Shown piece after piece: positions 41,801-60,840 of a stretch of 64,000 nucleotides of DNA. The stretch spans positions 30,212,260 through 30,276,259 of the forward strand of contig NC_034411.1 of assembly GCF_002078875.1 (NCBI RefSeq), read 5' to 3'. The stretch comes from Numida meleagris. Its lineage: Eukaryota > Chordata > Aves > Galliformes > Numididae. Each line of letters begins with the position of its first letter. Position 1 is the stretch's first letter. A program made the translations under genes and the position numbers. The notes beneath the pieces were generated by a model. The model was not told the DNA's origin and searched no databases. It saw nothing but the letters and a program-made list of their open reading frames with translations.

Positions 41801-44800
41801 CTCCCTGTGCTGAACCAGAGGGAGGTCTGCTTTCAGCTGACTTCCTCTCTGCACATGCTCTGGAGATGTGCACAGACTCGGGTGTGGGTCTTCCAAACCT
41901 TTTCACCCTGACAGTTTCACAGGCTGCCACCCAAAGTCTGAAGTCATGGCATGTCGACTGACAGCACTGCTAATGGACATTTGGACAGTGGGACTGATAC
42001 AAAATACTAAGTCAATCTCAACACATTCTAGCTAGGCTTTTCTCTTTCACTAATGTAGCTAAGATTGCAGAAGCAGCTTGCATTGATGGAGAGTGAAAGA
42101 ACCTCGTGTCTGTGTGAAGTTACTTTGCTCTATGAAGTCCACTAAATTATAACCACAGCAGGCGATACATCCACTCCCAAAGTTCGAAGGATTAGGGAGG
42201 CTTCAGGATGGGCACCGATTTCTCACAAGCTTCACTTCCCTGGAAGTCTGAGGTTTACAAAAAGCAACCAAACAAAAGGCCCCAGCAAAAACAGTCTCCA
42301 CTGGAAGGAGGGGAGGAATAAAAGCCAGTTAGCTTTCCAGCAGCAGCTGTGCTTATTCTCAGTGCTGGACAGACATGCTGCGTATTGTCACGGGCTTCTC
42401 AAAACTCAGCAGTTCCTGGAAGTGTTGCATAGGTGGCTGATGTTATCTGATAGTAGAGCCTGGTTGTGGGCTGCAGGAAGAGGAGCTTGCTGAACTCCAC
42501 AAGGAAACTGTCCTTCCCAAAGTGAGACAGATGGTGCGAGGAGGGATGGAAGAAGGGGAGGCCATGAGGCCATGGGTCTTGCAGGTTCAGTTCTGTCCTT
42601 GGAACCTCGTTTCCCCTTGCATGTAGAAAGGCTGCAGTCCTCTGGGAGAAGGCTCCTCTCCCAGCGCAGCGCAGGTCAATTTGCTCATTAGCTGGCTTTT
42701 GAGGGAGTAAACAAGATCACAACTATGAGCATAACGTTTCCCTTCATGGAACAGCTGTGATGGAGGCAGCAAAGCATAACAATTCAACCCATTGCTTGAA
42801 AAGACAGTAGAAATTCAACATTCATTCATGTTGGCCAAGTCCCAACATGAGCTCTATGCATCAAAGCAACACTGCAACAGATCAATTTGTCTGGATTCAA
42901 GGACAGATCATTCTGAAGAGTTGCTTAGCCATGCTCACACTGGCATAGCACCACGAGCTTCCAGAAAGTTACACCAGGAGTGAACACAGCCCATTTATAT
43001 CTGTCTGAAATGTGACTAAACACCTTTCTCATTTTTCCAGAATGCCAATGGAAACAAGAACCCCGGGTGGGCTCAGCCCTAAATATCTAGTGGACTCCCA
43101 GGCCCTATGATACAGCCTTCAGTCCCCAGGTACACCTGGCTCAATGGAAATGATAGGCCCACATGCAACGCAGGAGGCAGTGTTACCAAACAGAGCTAAC
43201 ACCTAAACCATGACACATTTCTGTGACAATACGGATCCAGACCGTTCTCATACAGATCCATCTTCATATTCACACAGACCTTATTGTAACCACTGAATAT
43301 ACATGAAACGTGATTAGAAGCCCATACCACAAGTTGAGAATTACAGTTCTTTGGCAGCATGTCTTCTTAGTGGTATTGCCATGTCTTAGAAATGTACCCT
43401 ACAGGTGCTGCAGCAGAGTAGAAGCACATTGCAGCAAGGTTCTGCCCTGCTGGAAGTAGGGCAACATCCTGGTGAAATTAGACAGCAGTACCGAAGCCAT
43501 AATTGGAAAGGCTGGAAGGAGAGCTTAGAAGGTATTCTTTTCACAAGCTAATATCAGCAGGCAATGATTTACTGCCATCACATGCTACCTAACTTTCTTG
43601 AGTTTCTTCTTAATAAACCTCATCCTGCAGTCCCTTCCATGTAGGCATTCACAAACAGCATTGGAGCCTCTCAAGCATGAATGGAGAAAGACAACAAAGA
43701 GGGCAGGGGTGTGCTGGGTCTCTAACGTCCCTTTTTGGGGAAGAGGAAAGGGAGAGGGTTGTGCTTGCTTGGAGTCAAACAGCTGCTTCCCCAGCACTAA
43801 CCCTGAGTATTTGCCTGGAGTGTGATTCTGGAAGGTCTGGGGTTGGCCAAAAGCTGGGACTCCTTCTCCCTGTCCTTATGAACAACTCTCTCTGAAATAT
43901 CCCTCCTTGCTGTGGTTTGTGTGACGTTCGGTGGGCTCAAGAAGTAACCCCAGGCTGGTTGGTTTCACTGCCTGGTCCTCCATCAGCGAAGCGCTGGGTG
44001 CTGTCTGGGAAACTTCTAGTGTGTGCTGAAAGACAGATAAATGGGTGGTGACGTGCCCTAGGGCTCAGCTAACCCAGAGCCCCTCGCACGCTCGTTCTCT
44101 CTTTCTTTAGTTCATGAAAGCTGCAGAGCTGCTGGCAGCTACACTGGCAGCCAAAGGAAACACCAAACAGTGCAAATACATTTTCCAGCCATGTGACAGG
44201 GTAGAAAAGCACTCTTCTTGGAACATGTCAGCAATGTGAAGTGCCAGGACAAGACGCTGGCAGCACTCCCACCTCCCCTGTGCTGGTGTGGGAGGAAAAC
44301 TGCTTGCAAGTGCAACACTGAGTCTGACTCCTGGCCCATGGAAAGCTGCAAGGGGTCAATGGCATATTGAGAACAGCAAAGCCTTCCGGAGTGTGGGGCA
44401 GTCTGCTCCTGGAGGAACCACATGAAGAAGCCCAAAGAGAGCCAGGGACCAGCAGAACTCTAAAGGACAGGGCACGGTCCCTCTTAGGAGGACTTTATGT
44501 GCCCTAGGGAACTAGAATGCTTGCCAAACCTTTTCTGAATCCATCTGTCCAAGGCACCTTGGAGGCTAGAGGTACTGCAGCCTGATTTAAGCAATGTGTA
44601 GGAGATTTCAAAGAGACTATGTTGGAACGGACACAAATTCCTCACTAGTGACCCAGTGCAGCTCCACTGACTGAATGTCTCCTGATTCACCAGGACATAA
44701 AAGCCCACACACACTGTGAGGACTCTCAGCACTGGCCTGCGCTTGCATTATGCCCTTGGAGAGAGAAGCACAAGCACCCAGCAAGCCAAGGGTGATCACT

Positions 44801-46674
44801 GAGCATGGAAATCCCAGGGCAGCCAGTGGGGCTGTATCCACTTCCACCTAGTCTGAATGTGTGCCAACAATACCAGGAACAAAAAGCAGAGGAGGATATG
44901 CCCACACCAGAGATCTTGTGCTTCCACATTCTCACAGAGGCCCTCTTATTTCACATATCTATGCCTGGTAGCGAAAGTAAGGGTAGGTTACAAGACAGAA
45001 GCATAACAGAGTAAGATTTTAAGGGATTTTCTGTTCAAACCACTGTTGTTTGGAGTCTATCCCTTGAGATCCAGGAGGACAAAATGACTTGAAGGGCAAG
45101 AGATACTGTCCAGGGCACACAGGCACAAACAGCAGAAGGAACCGCTCTGGGTGCAAATCCTTACAGATCCTGGAGATGTGACCTCTCAAGGCTTGTCTGT
45201 GTATCCTACAGAGATGTGATGCTTGTTAGAGAAGGATCCTGCAATAGGTCCAGTTTCAAACCTAATTCACTGGAGATGATTCTCTAACGTGGGCTGACCT
45301 GGTGGAACAAGGCTTCTGCACCCAAGACCCCAAGACCTGCAGGCAAAGCATGACTGAAAAAACATACTCTTTGTTAATTGGTTGGCAGGACAAAGAGTAG
45401 CAGAACTGAATACAATGCCTTGCTGGTTTACTACTACATCTTGCACTTCTGACAGTGTGAATGTCTGAATGACCAGGTGCTAATGGACTTGCTCTTGCGA
45501 CCCATGACATGTTGCTCTCGGCCATCTCCTGCCCCGATGGGTGAGGGAAGCGTGGTGAGGCTGAGGAGCAGTGCTGTCTTTGCTCCCCATGTCCCCAGCC
45601 CGGTGTTCCCAATGCTCCAGTGTTTTTGCATTTCTCCCACCCTGCCCCTAAGAGCTCCCTGCCAAAACCACACTGCCAGAAGCCTGCAGCTTGGTATGCA
45701 GCCAGAAACCAGCCTGATTTTATGCAAAATTCCCTCTTGCAGACATGCACCACCCTGCTGGACTACTATCAATAGCTGAACTGCAGCTGAACCGACCAGG
45801 GCCTTCCTTGATGCCTGTCTGAAGCTATTAGGGGAGGAAGGGACCTCCACCAATCAACACACCAGCTTGACATCCACGCGCTGCTGTCCCAGTGCCATCC
45901 CTTCCCCTTCCCCAGCTCACCAGGGATCTCTCGCTCTCCTTCCAGCTGAGCCCTCCTCCATTCAGCAGATCAGTGTTGCTGCACTCAGGGCTGCCTGTCC
46001 ATGGCCATCCCAAACATGCAGTCCTTTACCCAGCGGAGGCTGACCCTCAGAGTGCCAAGGCTTCCTAAGGAGCTGCACCTCAGGTCCTTCAGAGGTGATG
46101 AAGTGAGAGCATGTAACAGCTGGAGCACAGTCTAAAAAACAAACAGGAAGGGTGGGGTACAGCCAGCAGGGGGAAGCTGGATTTGTGGTGCTCAGCCTTC
46201 TCTCTAAGCTGCTGGTCAGCACCAGTGCCCGGGTGCCCTGGGCCTTCAGACATGGGTGCACAACACTGCTGCCCCACCCTACCAGGGTCTGGCTGCAGTG
46301 GAGGAGGGCGGCGAGATGCAGCAGGGTCTTTCTGCTGGTTGCTGCTTCCTCCGAGCATACGCCAGCCTGGGGATGGAGCACCCACTGCAGCAGCCCCCTA
46401 CCTGCGCCAGGCCTGTTTTTTCCTTCCCCGCTCTGGATCTTGACACTGTGAATTACGGTTTTAGGATGATTTTTTTTTTTTTTGCATGTGGCGGTCGATC
46501 TAGTGTTCTGTGCCAGGTCAGGGGAGCGCCATCACTCACCCCTCCAGGAGGTCAGAGCCACTGCTCCGTCCCACCTCGTCCTCCTGGGCCACCTTCCTCC
46601 CCAGTGCTCCTTTCCCAAACCCCGCACTGGCTCGGGCCAGGCCATCGGTAATGAGATCCCACTGCCCTCCGCCT
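38830..46674 (-). other. TMEM151B: Probable TMEM151B 3'UTR, about 7.8 kb
   Basis: From the TMEM151B stop (46675) leftward I found no coding sequence, CR1 insert or gene boundary until 38.83 kb. There the minus strand has AATAAA (complement of 38847-38852), followed by a very GT-rich element (GGGTCTGTGGGTGTGGGG at about 38795-38812). The 170 bases just before the signal are AT-rich and look like a mature 3'UTR end. Other minus-strand AATAAA hexamers at 39336-39341 and 40723-40728 could give shorter isoforms. The UTR assignment is inference, as no transcript evidence is available. Confidence 0.45.
38847..38852 (-). terminator. Poly(A) signal AATAAA with GT-rich downstream element
   Basis: The minus-strand hexamer AATAAA is followed within about 35-55 nt by a dense GT-rich run, the usual arrangement of a strong cleavage/polyadenylation site. 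It faces the TCTE1 stop codon 226 bp away, so the two genes are tail to tail. Confidence 0.6.
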
Positions 46675-53599
<6,925 letters not shown>

Positions 53600-53637
53600 G
53601 GCGGCGGCGGGGGCTCCCCGCTGGCGTCGCCTCCGGC

Positions 53638-53966
53638 NNNNNNNNNNNNNNNNNNNNNNNNNNNNNNNNNNNNNNNNNNNNNNNNNNNNNNNNNNNNNNN
53701 NNNNNNNNNNNNNNNNNNNNNNNNNNNNNNNNNNNNNNNNNNNNNNNNNNNNNNNNNNNNNNNNNNNNNNNNNNNNNNNNNNNNNNNNNNNNNNNNNNNN
53801 NNNNNNNNNNNNNNNNNNNNNNNNNNNNNNNNNNNNNNNNNNNNNNNNNNNNNNNNNNNNNNNNNNNNNNNNNNNNNNNNNNNNNNNNNNNNNNNNNNNN
53901 NNNNNNNNNNNNNNNNNNNNNNNNNNNNNNNNNNNNNNNNNNNNNNNNNNNNNNNNNNNNNNNNNN
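53638..53966. other. Assembly gap (329 N) at the TMEM151B 5' end
   Basis: The run of N begins 38 bp upstream of the TMEM151B start codon, in extremely GC-rich sequence. It hides most of the 5'UTR and core promoter. The gap length may be an estimate. Frames translated across it are artefacts. Confidence 0.99.
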
Positions 53967-54297
53967 TGAGCCCCCGGGCGGCGGAGCCGCACGGGAGGGC
54001 TCCGCTGCCCGCCCCGCCGAGGGCCCCCGCTCCCGGGTGCGGACTGCGACGTGCGGGAGCTCTGGCCGCGTTTTGCCCGTTCCTGGGGATAACTCGGCTG
54101 GAGGCTGTCATGCGGCCAGCTGGCGCTGCCGGTGCTGCCTAACAGATCCCACCTCAGGACTGGGGGACCTGAGGGGAGACAGCAGCATCCTCAGGGGATG
54201 CACGCAGCACAGGAAGGGCCCAGATCCACCTGGCTCCAGATATTGCAGGTACAGACCTGCTTCCATGCCAACCTTGGGAAATATGTGTCGGGCTTTT

Positions 54298-54455
54298 CAC
54301 AGAATCATAGAATCACCAAGGTCAGAAAAGACCTCGAAGACCATCTCGTCCAACCACCAACCCATCCCCACCATGCCCGTGTCCCTCAGTGACACATCTC
54401 CGCATTTCTTGAACACCTCCAGGGACAGTGACTCCATAACCTGGATTGCCCCAGA
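54298..54455 (-). repeat. CR1 LINE 3' fragment
   Basis: The antisense CR1 3' end begins with 'cagaatcatagaatcaccaaggtc', then 'aaaagacctcgaagaccatctcgtccaaccacca', then 'cttgaacacctccagggacagtgactcc'. It belongs to the same subfamily as the plus-strand copy at 58700-58930. Confidence 0.9.
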
Positions 54456-56793
54456 TAAGCTGCAGAATTTGCTAGAAATTGCTTCACTTTTTGTAAGCTC
54501 TGAGGCTCAGCCTTAGGGCTGGGATGCGTGTTTGCTCTGCTGCCCGGGATGAGAAAGGAAACGTCCGTAGGCCTCATGGTCTCACTCGAGGAGACACACC
54601 TGGGAGAACTGCAGCCCCTGCTTCCCGTGGGGACAGGTGTGGCAGAGGGGTGATGCTAAGGAGCTGCCTTCCAAAGAGGCTGGGATGGATTTCCTCTCTC
54701 TGTTCCCCTGTTTCCATGGGAACAGCAGCACGCAGGAACAGCCTGCTCTGAATTTCACTGCCTCTTTCTCAGGCACCCCCTTCCCAATCCTACAGGCAGC
54801 CTTTGGCTCCCAAGGGTGTCAGAGCCATCCTCCATGCTGAATCCTGTGCTGACAAGGAGAACTCAGCATTATGTGCACCACGGCACAACCCATACCAGCC
54901 AAGGCGTCCACAGCAGCGTTGAACACTACCATGTGCACACTAGCAGACATTTGCAGATCATCTGCATGCATGAATGCATTTCTGCTTTATATAGTGACAG
55001 GGACTCCTGGGGGAAGTGACGACCGCTGGACCAACAGGAGTGTGTGAGATGGTCATCCTCCAGGAGCAGCACTGTTGATCTCCCAAAGGTGGGAACATCA
55101 CCCAAAAAGGGTGGATGGAGGAAAAAAGGCTGACACAGGTCTACGTCTTTGTACTTAGACCATGGTGGCTTTTACTCCAGCGAATTTGTCCATTCACTGT
55201 TGAATGGGTGGTAAATTTTGACTCTGACATTCTGCACACCCACTGTGGCAAGGAGTTCCTCAACAGCACCACGGACTGCAGGGAGCTGCTTGCTGTGGTT
55301 TGCCCATTTTTGGCTTGTTCTCTTCTCAGACTGAGCCTTGGGATGGTGGCTGCCACCAACCCTATGGAGCCACCCATGCAATACATCTCCTGCCAACGGG
55401 TTCTGCAACTACCAGTGAGCCAGAAGGAGGCTTTTTTTGTATCGAGTGTCTTGGATTCTGGCCCCGGCAGAACATTTTCTGTGTCTCAGAGACAACATTG
55501 CTAAGCACAGCCCCAGCTTTGCTATTTCTGAGTCGAGATGTTACAAAGAAGTTCTGTGCCCTGCTCTGTCTCAGCTGAAACGTGTGAGTTCTCAGCCATC
55601 GGAAGAGACACATGGCAGGTTTCTATGCTCAGAAGGGAATGCAGGGGCAGGGTTGCTACGTGCTGCAAAGAGCACAGGGTTCCTCCAGAGAATAAGGCGA
55701 TATGATGTGTAGGGCCCTACTGCCCCGCTCACTCTCCTGCGGGCTGGCAGCCAGCTGCGTAGGAAGGAGGTGCCTGGTTGAAAGGAAGGGAAGAGGGGTG
55801 TTACCTGGTTCCCAGGGTTACTCCTTCTGTGCAATCTTTCCCTCTGAAGTGAAAACGCTGTGGGTTTGGGGATGCTCCAGCAGAAGGTGATGTTGGAGAG
55901 CAGGGCATTTCTGGTACAGGGACATTTCTGATGGGTGGGAGAAGTAGGAAAGCTCTCAAGATGACATGGCAACTGATATTGGCAGGTTCATTCTCCAGAT
56001 ACCCCACATCTGTCACTCTTCAAAGACATTCATATCTGTTCCAGGCAGATATAAAGCTCCGGGTCATATTGGCAATGTTCTCCATTCATTTTCCATAATA
56101 TGACAAGCCAGAAAACTTCTCATGCCTCCGTCCCTGGCACTTACAGGAAATATCCTTTTTGCTCCTGGTTCAGTATTGTGCCAGTTTTTACCCTGACATT
56201 AAATCTGCACTTCAGTCAAACCAGGCAGGCACAGATATATCTCTCCTTGTTCCAGTGTTTGTACCATAAGTGTAACAATGGATGTGCTGCAACATTCTGT
56301 AGCATCATGTCTATATAAACACTGGCTGTAGCTTGGTTGTGTCCAATTGGTCAGGCACGGTCAAGCCTCAATCTTTTGCTCCTGAGCAGTCAGCAATTCC
56401 TGGTGGTCTGCGTCTTCTCTCTTAAGAAGGTGTGTAACAGAGAATCCCCTCGTGTTGGCCACAGGATTTTCTGAGCTGAGAGATTGCAGCCAATTATATT
56501 TAGACATTTCAAGGCTATTTTGTGCAGCTGTCTGAGCCTTCCAGAAAGTGTCGCTGCAATTAAATCACTCCTTAACAATGCAACAAGGGGAGCACGGGTG
56601 CAGGGGCTTGCTTCTTGCTCCAGATAGATGCAGCCCTTTGCTGCTGCTCTTCAGCCTTACAGACAGCTCTGTGGCCATTCACCTCTGCAAGCATGGCGTT
56701 CCCGGGAGACCTGTGCCATCACTTAGATTTCCTTTGGCTACAGCCAGGCTGCTGGGAGGAGGAGAGCATATTTTTACCTTTTTCACCACTTTT

Positions 56794-56813
56794 CTTTTTT
56801 TTTTTTTTTTTTT
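56794..56813. repeat. T20 homopolymer
   Basis: An uninterrupted run of 20 T residues. It could be a poly(A) remnant on the minus strand, but no retrocopied gene is recognisable beside it. Confidence 0.9.
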
Positions 56814-58111
56814 CAGTGAAAAGGAAACCCACTGAAGCCAGCAGGGCTCTCTGCCACTGGCCAAACTGCCAACCTGTGGGTGGGGAACCAGCTTTGAAAG
56901 TCTTTTAAAACAGCAGTTCAGTGCAGTGGTTTCAAACGTTGTGAGGTCCTGCTGCTTGTGCTCAATGGTACCTTTCACACCTGGGAACTCTCTGACACCT
57001 GCTCCCATTCTTCCCTTTCCCAGCAAGCTGCCTGAGTGCAGTTTGTTTTCTTTCCACTCGGCCATAAGAGAGGCTGTTTCTCCATCTCTGCAATTATTTG
57101 TGAGGTTCTGCAGAGGTTTCTGGCTCAGGTGAGTGGCTTTCCTCACTGTAGCAGCCCAGCAGGTGATCTCACATCTGCCCTTGAGCAATGAGCCCACCTG
57201 GGCAGGTCCCTCTGTTCTGGCAAGTGGTACCACTGTGACGTGTGCTTGGCCCCTGGATGCTGCCTGTTGGGATGCCAGCCTTCCCCTGCCTCCCAAGCCA
57301 GCTCTCCCTCCTCTCCTAACCCCTTCCTGGGCTCTTTGCTTGCAGTGTTGTGGCTCACCCAAGTCTATTCCCAGCTCACACTGATGCAGGCATGGAGAGA
57401 CACAAGCCCTAATGCAGCCTGGCAGCTCAGCGCGTTGGCTCTCCGGAGAGCAGCACCGAGCTGCATGAGTAATAGCTCCGGCAGCGCCATGCAGCTCGCT
57501 GGGAACGGGACAGCCACCTGCAGCAGTGTCAGGGGAGGGCTGCAATGCAGGGGGGACAGGGGAGAGGTGGAGCAGGTGGAAGGGTGCAGCTGGGTGGGAG
57601 GCAGGAGGTGCACGGGACAGCCTCTGGCAGCGGGTCTGGCTCCCACAGCTACAGAGGGAGCCCCAGGTGACAAGATTTCTCACCTCAGGCACGGTCTAAC
57701 CATCCAATTACGCCTGGTTTTGATTGTCTGTCCTCCAAGGCCATCTGCCACCCCCTTCCTACATCTGCCACCTCCCTTGGGAGAGCTCTGCAGCCCGCAG
57801 CAACGTGTACGCCAATGAACACGCACCGAGGCATTCCCAGCCATCTGCACAGAGGTGAACGGAGCCCTGCTGCTGCAGCCACAGATCCAACAGTGGTCCC
57901 GCGAGAAGGATCCAGTTCAGAGGGAAATGCGGTTAGCACGTCTGGGTTCTTTGTTCACCCAGCCTGCAAGCTGAAAATCTGGTGTTGAAAATCGCACATC
58001 GGGGCCTGGCATCTCCCTGGCATACCTTCTGAGCTGGGTGCCCGGCTGGGTGGCTGCCGGTGCTGTGTGCGGACACTGACCTCTAGTGGGAACGTATCCC
58101 TTCTCTTTATT

Positions 58112-58200
58112 TCGTGGAATCGTTTGAGTTAGAAAGGACTTTTAAAGGCCATCTAGTCCAACTCCTCCGCAAAGAACAGGGATGTTTCTCCTTGCAATGG
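58112..58200 (-). repeat. CR1 LINE 3' fragment
   Basis: The text 'gtggaatcgtttgagttagaaaggacttttaaaggccatctagtccaactcctccgcaaagaacagggatg' is a diverged antisense CR1 3' end. Confidence 0.8.
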
Positions 58201-58245
58201 TAATCATGATCAGTGACACAGCAGAAGGGGATTGTAGAGAGCTCA

Positions 58246-58345
58246 GAATCATAGAATCATGGAATCATTAAGGTTGGAAAAGACCTCTAAGATCATCTAG
58301 TCCAAACATCCACCTACCAACAATATTTCCCCTCTAAACCATGTC
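58246..58345 (-). repeat. CR1 LINE 3' fragment with octamer tail
   Basis: It starts with 'cagaatcatagaatcatggaatcattaaggttgg' followed by 'aaaagacctctaagatcatctagtcca', which is close to the antisense CR1 consensus and so relatively young. It lies 45 bp from the preceding fragment. Confidence 0.92.
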
Positions 58346-58699
58346 CCTTAATTCCCACAAGCAAATCAGAACACTGAGGTTGGCCTCTTATTTTATTTCA
58401 GTCCCTCCACCAACTACCTGCATGCAGGATAAATAGTATGTCCAAAGCAGCCTGGCCAGGCACCCTCTGTTAAGGAGACAGCATGAGATGGAGTCCAAGC
58501 CTTGAGAAGGAGCAACAGACAACAAAAAAAGGCTGGCCAGCAAGGGTGACAAGAAATAACTTTATGATGGAGCCATGGTACAGTATAGAGGAAGATAAAA
58601 ACCAGTAAAGGTATGTGGGGAAGTACTTTATGGGTAACCCAGCAACAGCTGAGTATGTAAAGCTGAAAGAGTAGAAACTGCGTCCGTGGGAAGAACTTC

Positions 58700-58930
58700 T
58701 AGTGGAGGTTCAGGTTGAATATTAGGAAAAACTTCTCCAGAAGAGTGGTGATGAACTGGCACAGGCTGTCCAGGGAGGTAGAAGAGTCACTGTCCCTGGA
58801 GGAGTTCAAGAGCCGTGTGGATGTGGCACTGAGGGACATGGTCAGTGCGCATGGTGGGGATGGGCTGGTGGCTGGACGAGATGATCTCAGAGGTCTTTTC
58901 AAAATCTAATGATTCTGTGATTCTGTGAAG
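58700..58930 (+). repeat. CR1 LINE 3' fragment with octamer tail
   Basis: Sense CR1: 'gttgaatattaggaaaaacttctccagaagagtggtgatgaactggcacaggctgtccagg' up to 'gatgatctcagaggtcttttc' and the tail 'aatgattctgtgattctgtg'. It is strongly 5'-truncated. Confidence 0.93.
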
Positions 58931-59819
58931 ACGGGGGGGCACCTCCTGGCATTGCTCAATGGCTCTCATAGAAGATTTGTAAGGGTTTGGCCTATGACTT
59001 GCCTACCTCAAGCTGATCACTGCCCTTATGATTTCTGTGCTGCATTTTGGGGTGGCTGTGACAGCTCAGAAACACCCAAGACCTAAGAGAGGGCCAGATG
59101 GGCTCTGCCCCATGAGAGACCCTGCAAGTTATCAGCTGTGTGCAGCAGGGCCAGAAATGACATCTGCAGTGCTGCTGAGCTGGGATGCAGCCACCAGCAG
59201 GGTGTGAGCGGCGATGCCATGAGTGTATGACCCAGATCCACGGGCAGAGCTGAGAGGTGTGGGAGAAGCTCAGCAGTTGTCATCTTGCATCCAGGCAGAG
59301 CCAGAGACATGACTGGAGAAACCAAAACAGAACGCAAGTGCAGGAGAACAGCTGGAGGCTACTGATGCCAGCACAGGCTTCCTCTGCCTGCTGCCATGCT
59401 GCCCCTGCCCTCACACCCCAAACCCTCTCTTCCCACCTGCTCGGAGGCACTTTGAGGGCAGCGTGCACGCAGCAGGGCTGCAGCTGCAGGCCTGGCTGGG
59501 CAGTGCTCAGAGAATGATGCAAACCTGCGGCAGCTGCAGCCGAAGGGGAAGTCCTCAGCACACTGCATGCAGCTCTGTGAGCACACGTGCCCAGTGCCGC
59601 CCAGGTGAGCTCCCTGTGGATGTGGGAACGAGCAGGTCCTTCCCCTCCTGCTGGGCGCAGCAGGAAGGCGTGCACCTTGCAAGCGAGAGAGGAACAAGTG
59701 AAAATAAAAGCGATGAAAGCAGCAAGTGAAACCTGATTTCCAAGTGTCACCCACGTTCAGAGCTACCTAGATTGCCTTCTGTGCCTGGGGTGCTGGGAGG
59801 TAACCAGATAGAGCCCACG

Positions 59820-60092
59820 GATCCCTGAGGGACACAGCTGGATGGCTTTGATTTGGGACCTTTAAAAGCCATCTGGTCCAGCTCGCCTGGGATGAACAGG
59901 GACACGCACAGCTCGATCAGGTGCTCAGCACCCTGTCCAGTCTGACCTTGAGTGTCTCCAGGGACTGGGGAATCCACCACCTCTCTGGGCAACCTGTTCC
60001 ATTGCCTCACCGCCCTTATTGTAGAAAACATTTTCCTTGTACCCAGTCGCAGCCTCCCCTCTTTTAGATTACAACCATTTCCCCCGACAGGG
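59820..60092 (-). repeat. CR1 LINE fragment just upstream of the NFKBIE first exon
   Basis: Antisense CR1: 'aaaagccatctggtccagctcgcc', then 'cttgagtgtctccagggactgggg', 'aatccaccacctctctgggcaacctgttccattgcctcaccgccc' and 'cctcccctcttttag'. It ends about 180 bp before the assembly gap in the NFKBIE promoter. Confidence 0.92.
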
Positions 60093-60273
60093 ATGCCACT
60101 CAAAGAGCCAAACCAGGGCGGGGGAAGGCGGCGGGGCACACTCCGCCCGGGCTGGGGGGCAAGCTGCGGCCCCGGGCTGCCGGCCCCAGCACACGGGCGC
60201 CAGCATCGCAGATCCGGGAGCAGCCCCCGGCTGAGGAAGGGCACCGCGGGGGCGAGCACGGGGCCGCTGCCCG

Positions 60274-60443
60274 NNNNNNNNNNNNNNNNNNNNNNNNNNN
60301 NNNNNNNNNNNNNNNNNNNNNNNNNNNNNNNNNNNNNNNNNNNNNNNNNNNNNNNNNNNNNNNNNNNNNNNNNNNNNNNNNNNNNNNNNNNNNNNNNNNN
60401 NNNNNNNNNNNNNNNNNNNNNNNNNNNNNNNNNNNNNNNNNNN
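60274..60443. other. Assembly gap (170 N) at the NFKBIE 5' end
   Basis: The N run ends 53 bp before the NFKBIE start codon, inside very GC-rich sequence, so the core promoter and most of the 5'UTR are missing. Frames read through it are not real. Confidence 0.99.
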
Positions 60444-60496
60444 GGGGCTGGGGCTGGGGCCGGGACGGGAGGGCGGCGGGTGCTGAGCGCGGCGGG

Positions 60497-60840
60497 ATGG
60501 CGCGGCCGGCGGGCGGCGAGTGCTGGGAGGGCGAAGACGGGCAGTGCGATTCCGGCATCGAGTCCTTGCGCTCGCTGCCGGGCGGGCGGGACCACTCGGC
60601 CCCCGCCGACACCCCGACCCTCACCGAGCCGCCGACCCCCGCCGAGGAATCTCCGATCCCCGCAGGAGAGAGCCCGGCCACCTGCGAGCCGCCGACCCCC
60701 TCCGAGGAGCGCCTGGACTCCAGCTACGGCTCCGGCGCCCTCCCCGAGGCGCTGCCGTCCGCCGAACCACCGCCACCGCCCGACGGGCCGAACCGGCGGC
60801 AACTGGAGGCCCTCACCTACGTCTCGGAGGACGGTGACAC
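60497..60840 (+). CDS. NFKBIE: NFKBIE (IkB-epsilon) first coding exon, 114 codons plus 2 nt; gene continues past window
   Basis: IkB-epsilon binds RelA and c-Rel dimers in the cytoplasm. On stimulation it is phosphorylated by IKK and degraded, and it is resynthesised under NF-kB control as part of negative feedback. The exon starts at ATG 60497 (MARPAGG) and ends at GAC AC|GTAAGT. The IKK/beta-TrCP phosphodegron DSGIES lies at residues 18-23 (S19, S23) and is followed by LRSLP, as in human. A Pro/Glu/Ser/Thr-rich segment (about 34-75) has near-repeats such as EPPTP and then AEES or SEE. A DSSYGSG block matches the human DSTYGSS block. The end, QLEALTYVSEDGDT, leads directly into the first ankyrin repeat in the family. 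No ankyrin exon was seen in the remaining 3.1 kb, so exon 2 lies beyond 64000. Confidence 0.93.

Larger units (their letters stand above)
54111..58100. other. Intergenic spacer between the TMEM151B promoter and the CR1 cluster, no gene seen
   Basis: It contains one CR1 fragment (54298-54455) and a T20 run (56794-56813). Open frames on either strand have low-complexity or repeat-derived composition and no recognised domain. Confidence 0.6.

Noticed and set aside
56679..57692. 337-codon open frame on the minus strand in the TMEM151B-NFKBIE spacer
   Set aside because: The composition is low-complexity, it includes a translated A-tract (the lysine run opposite the T20), and it shows no domain, no splice context and no family resemblance.
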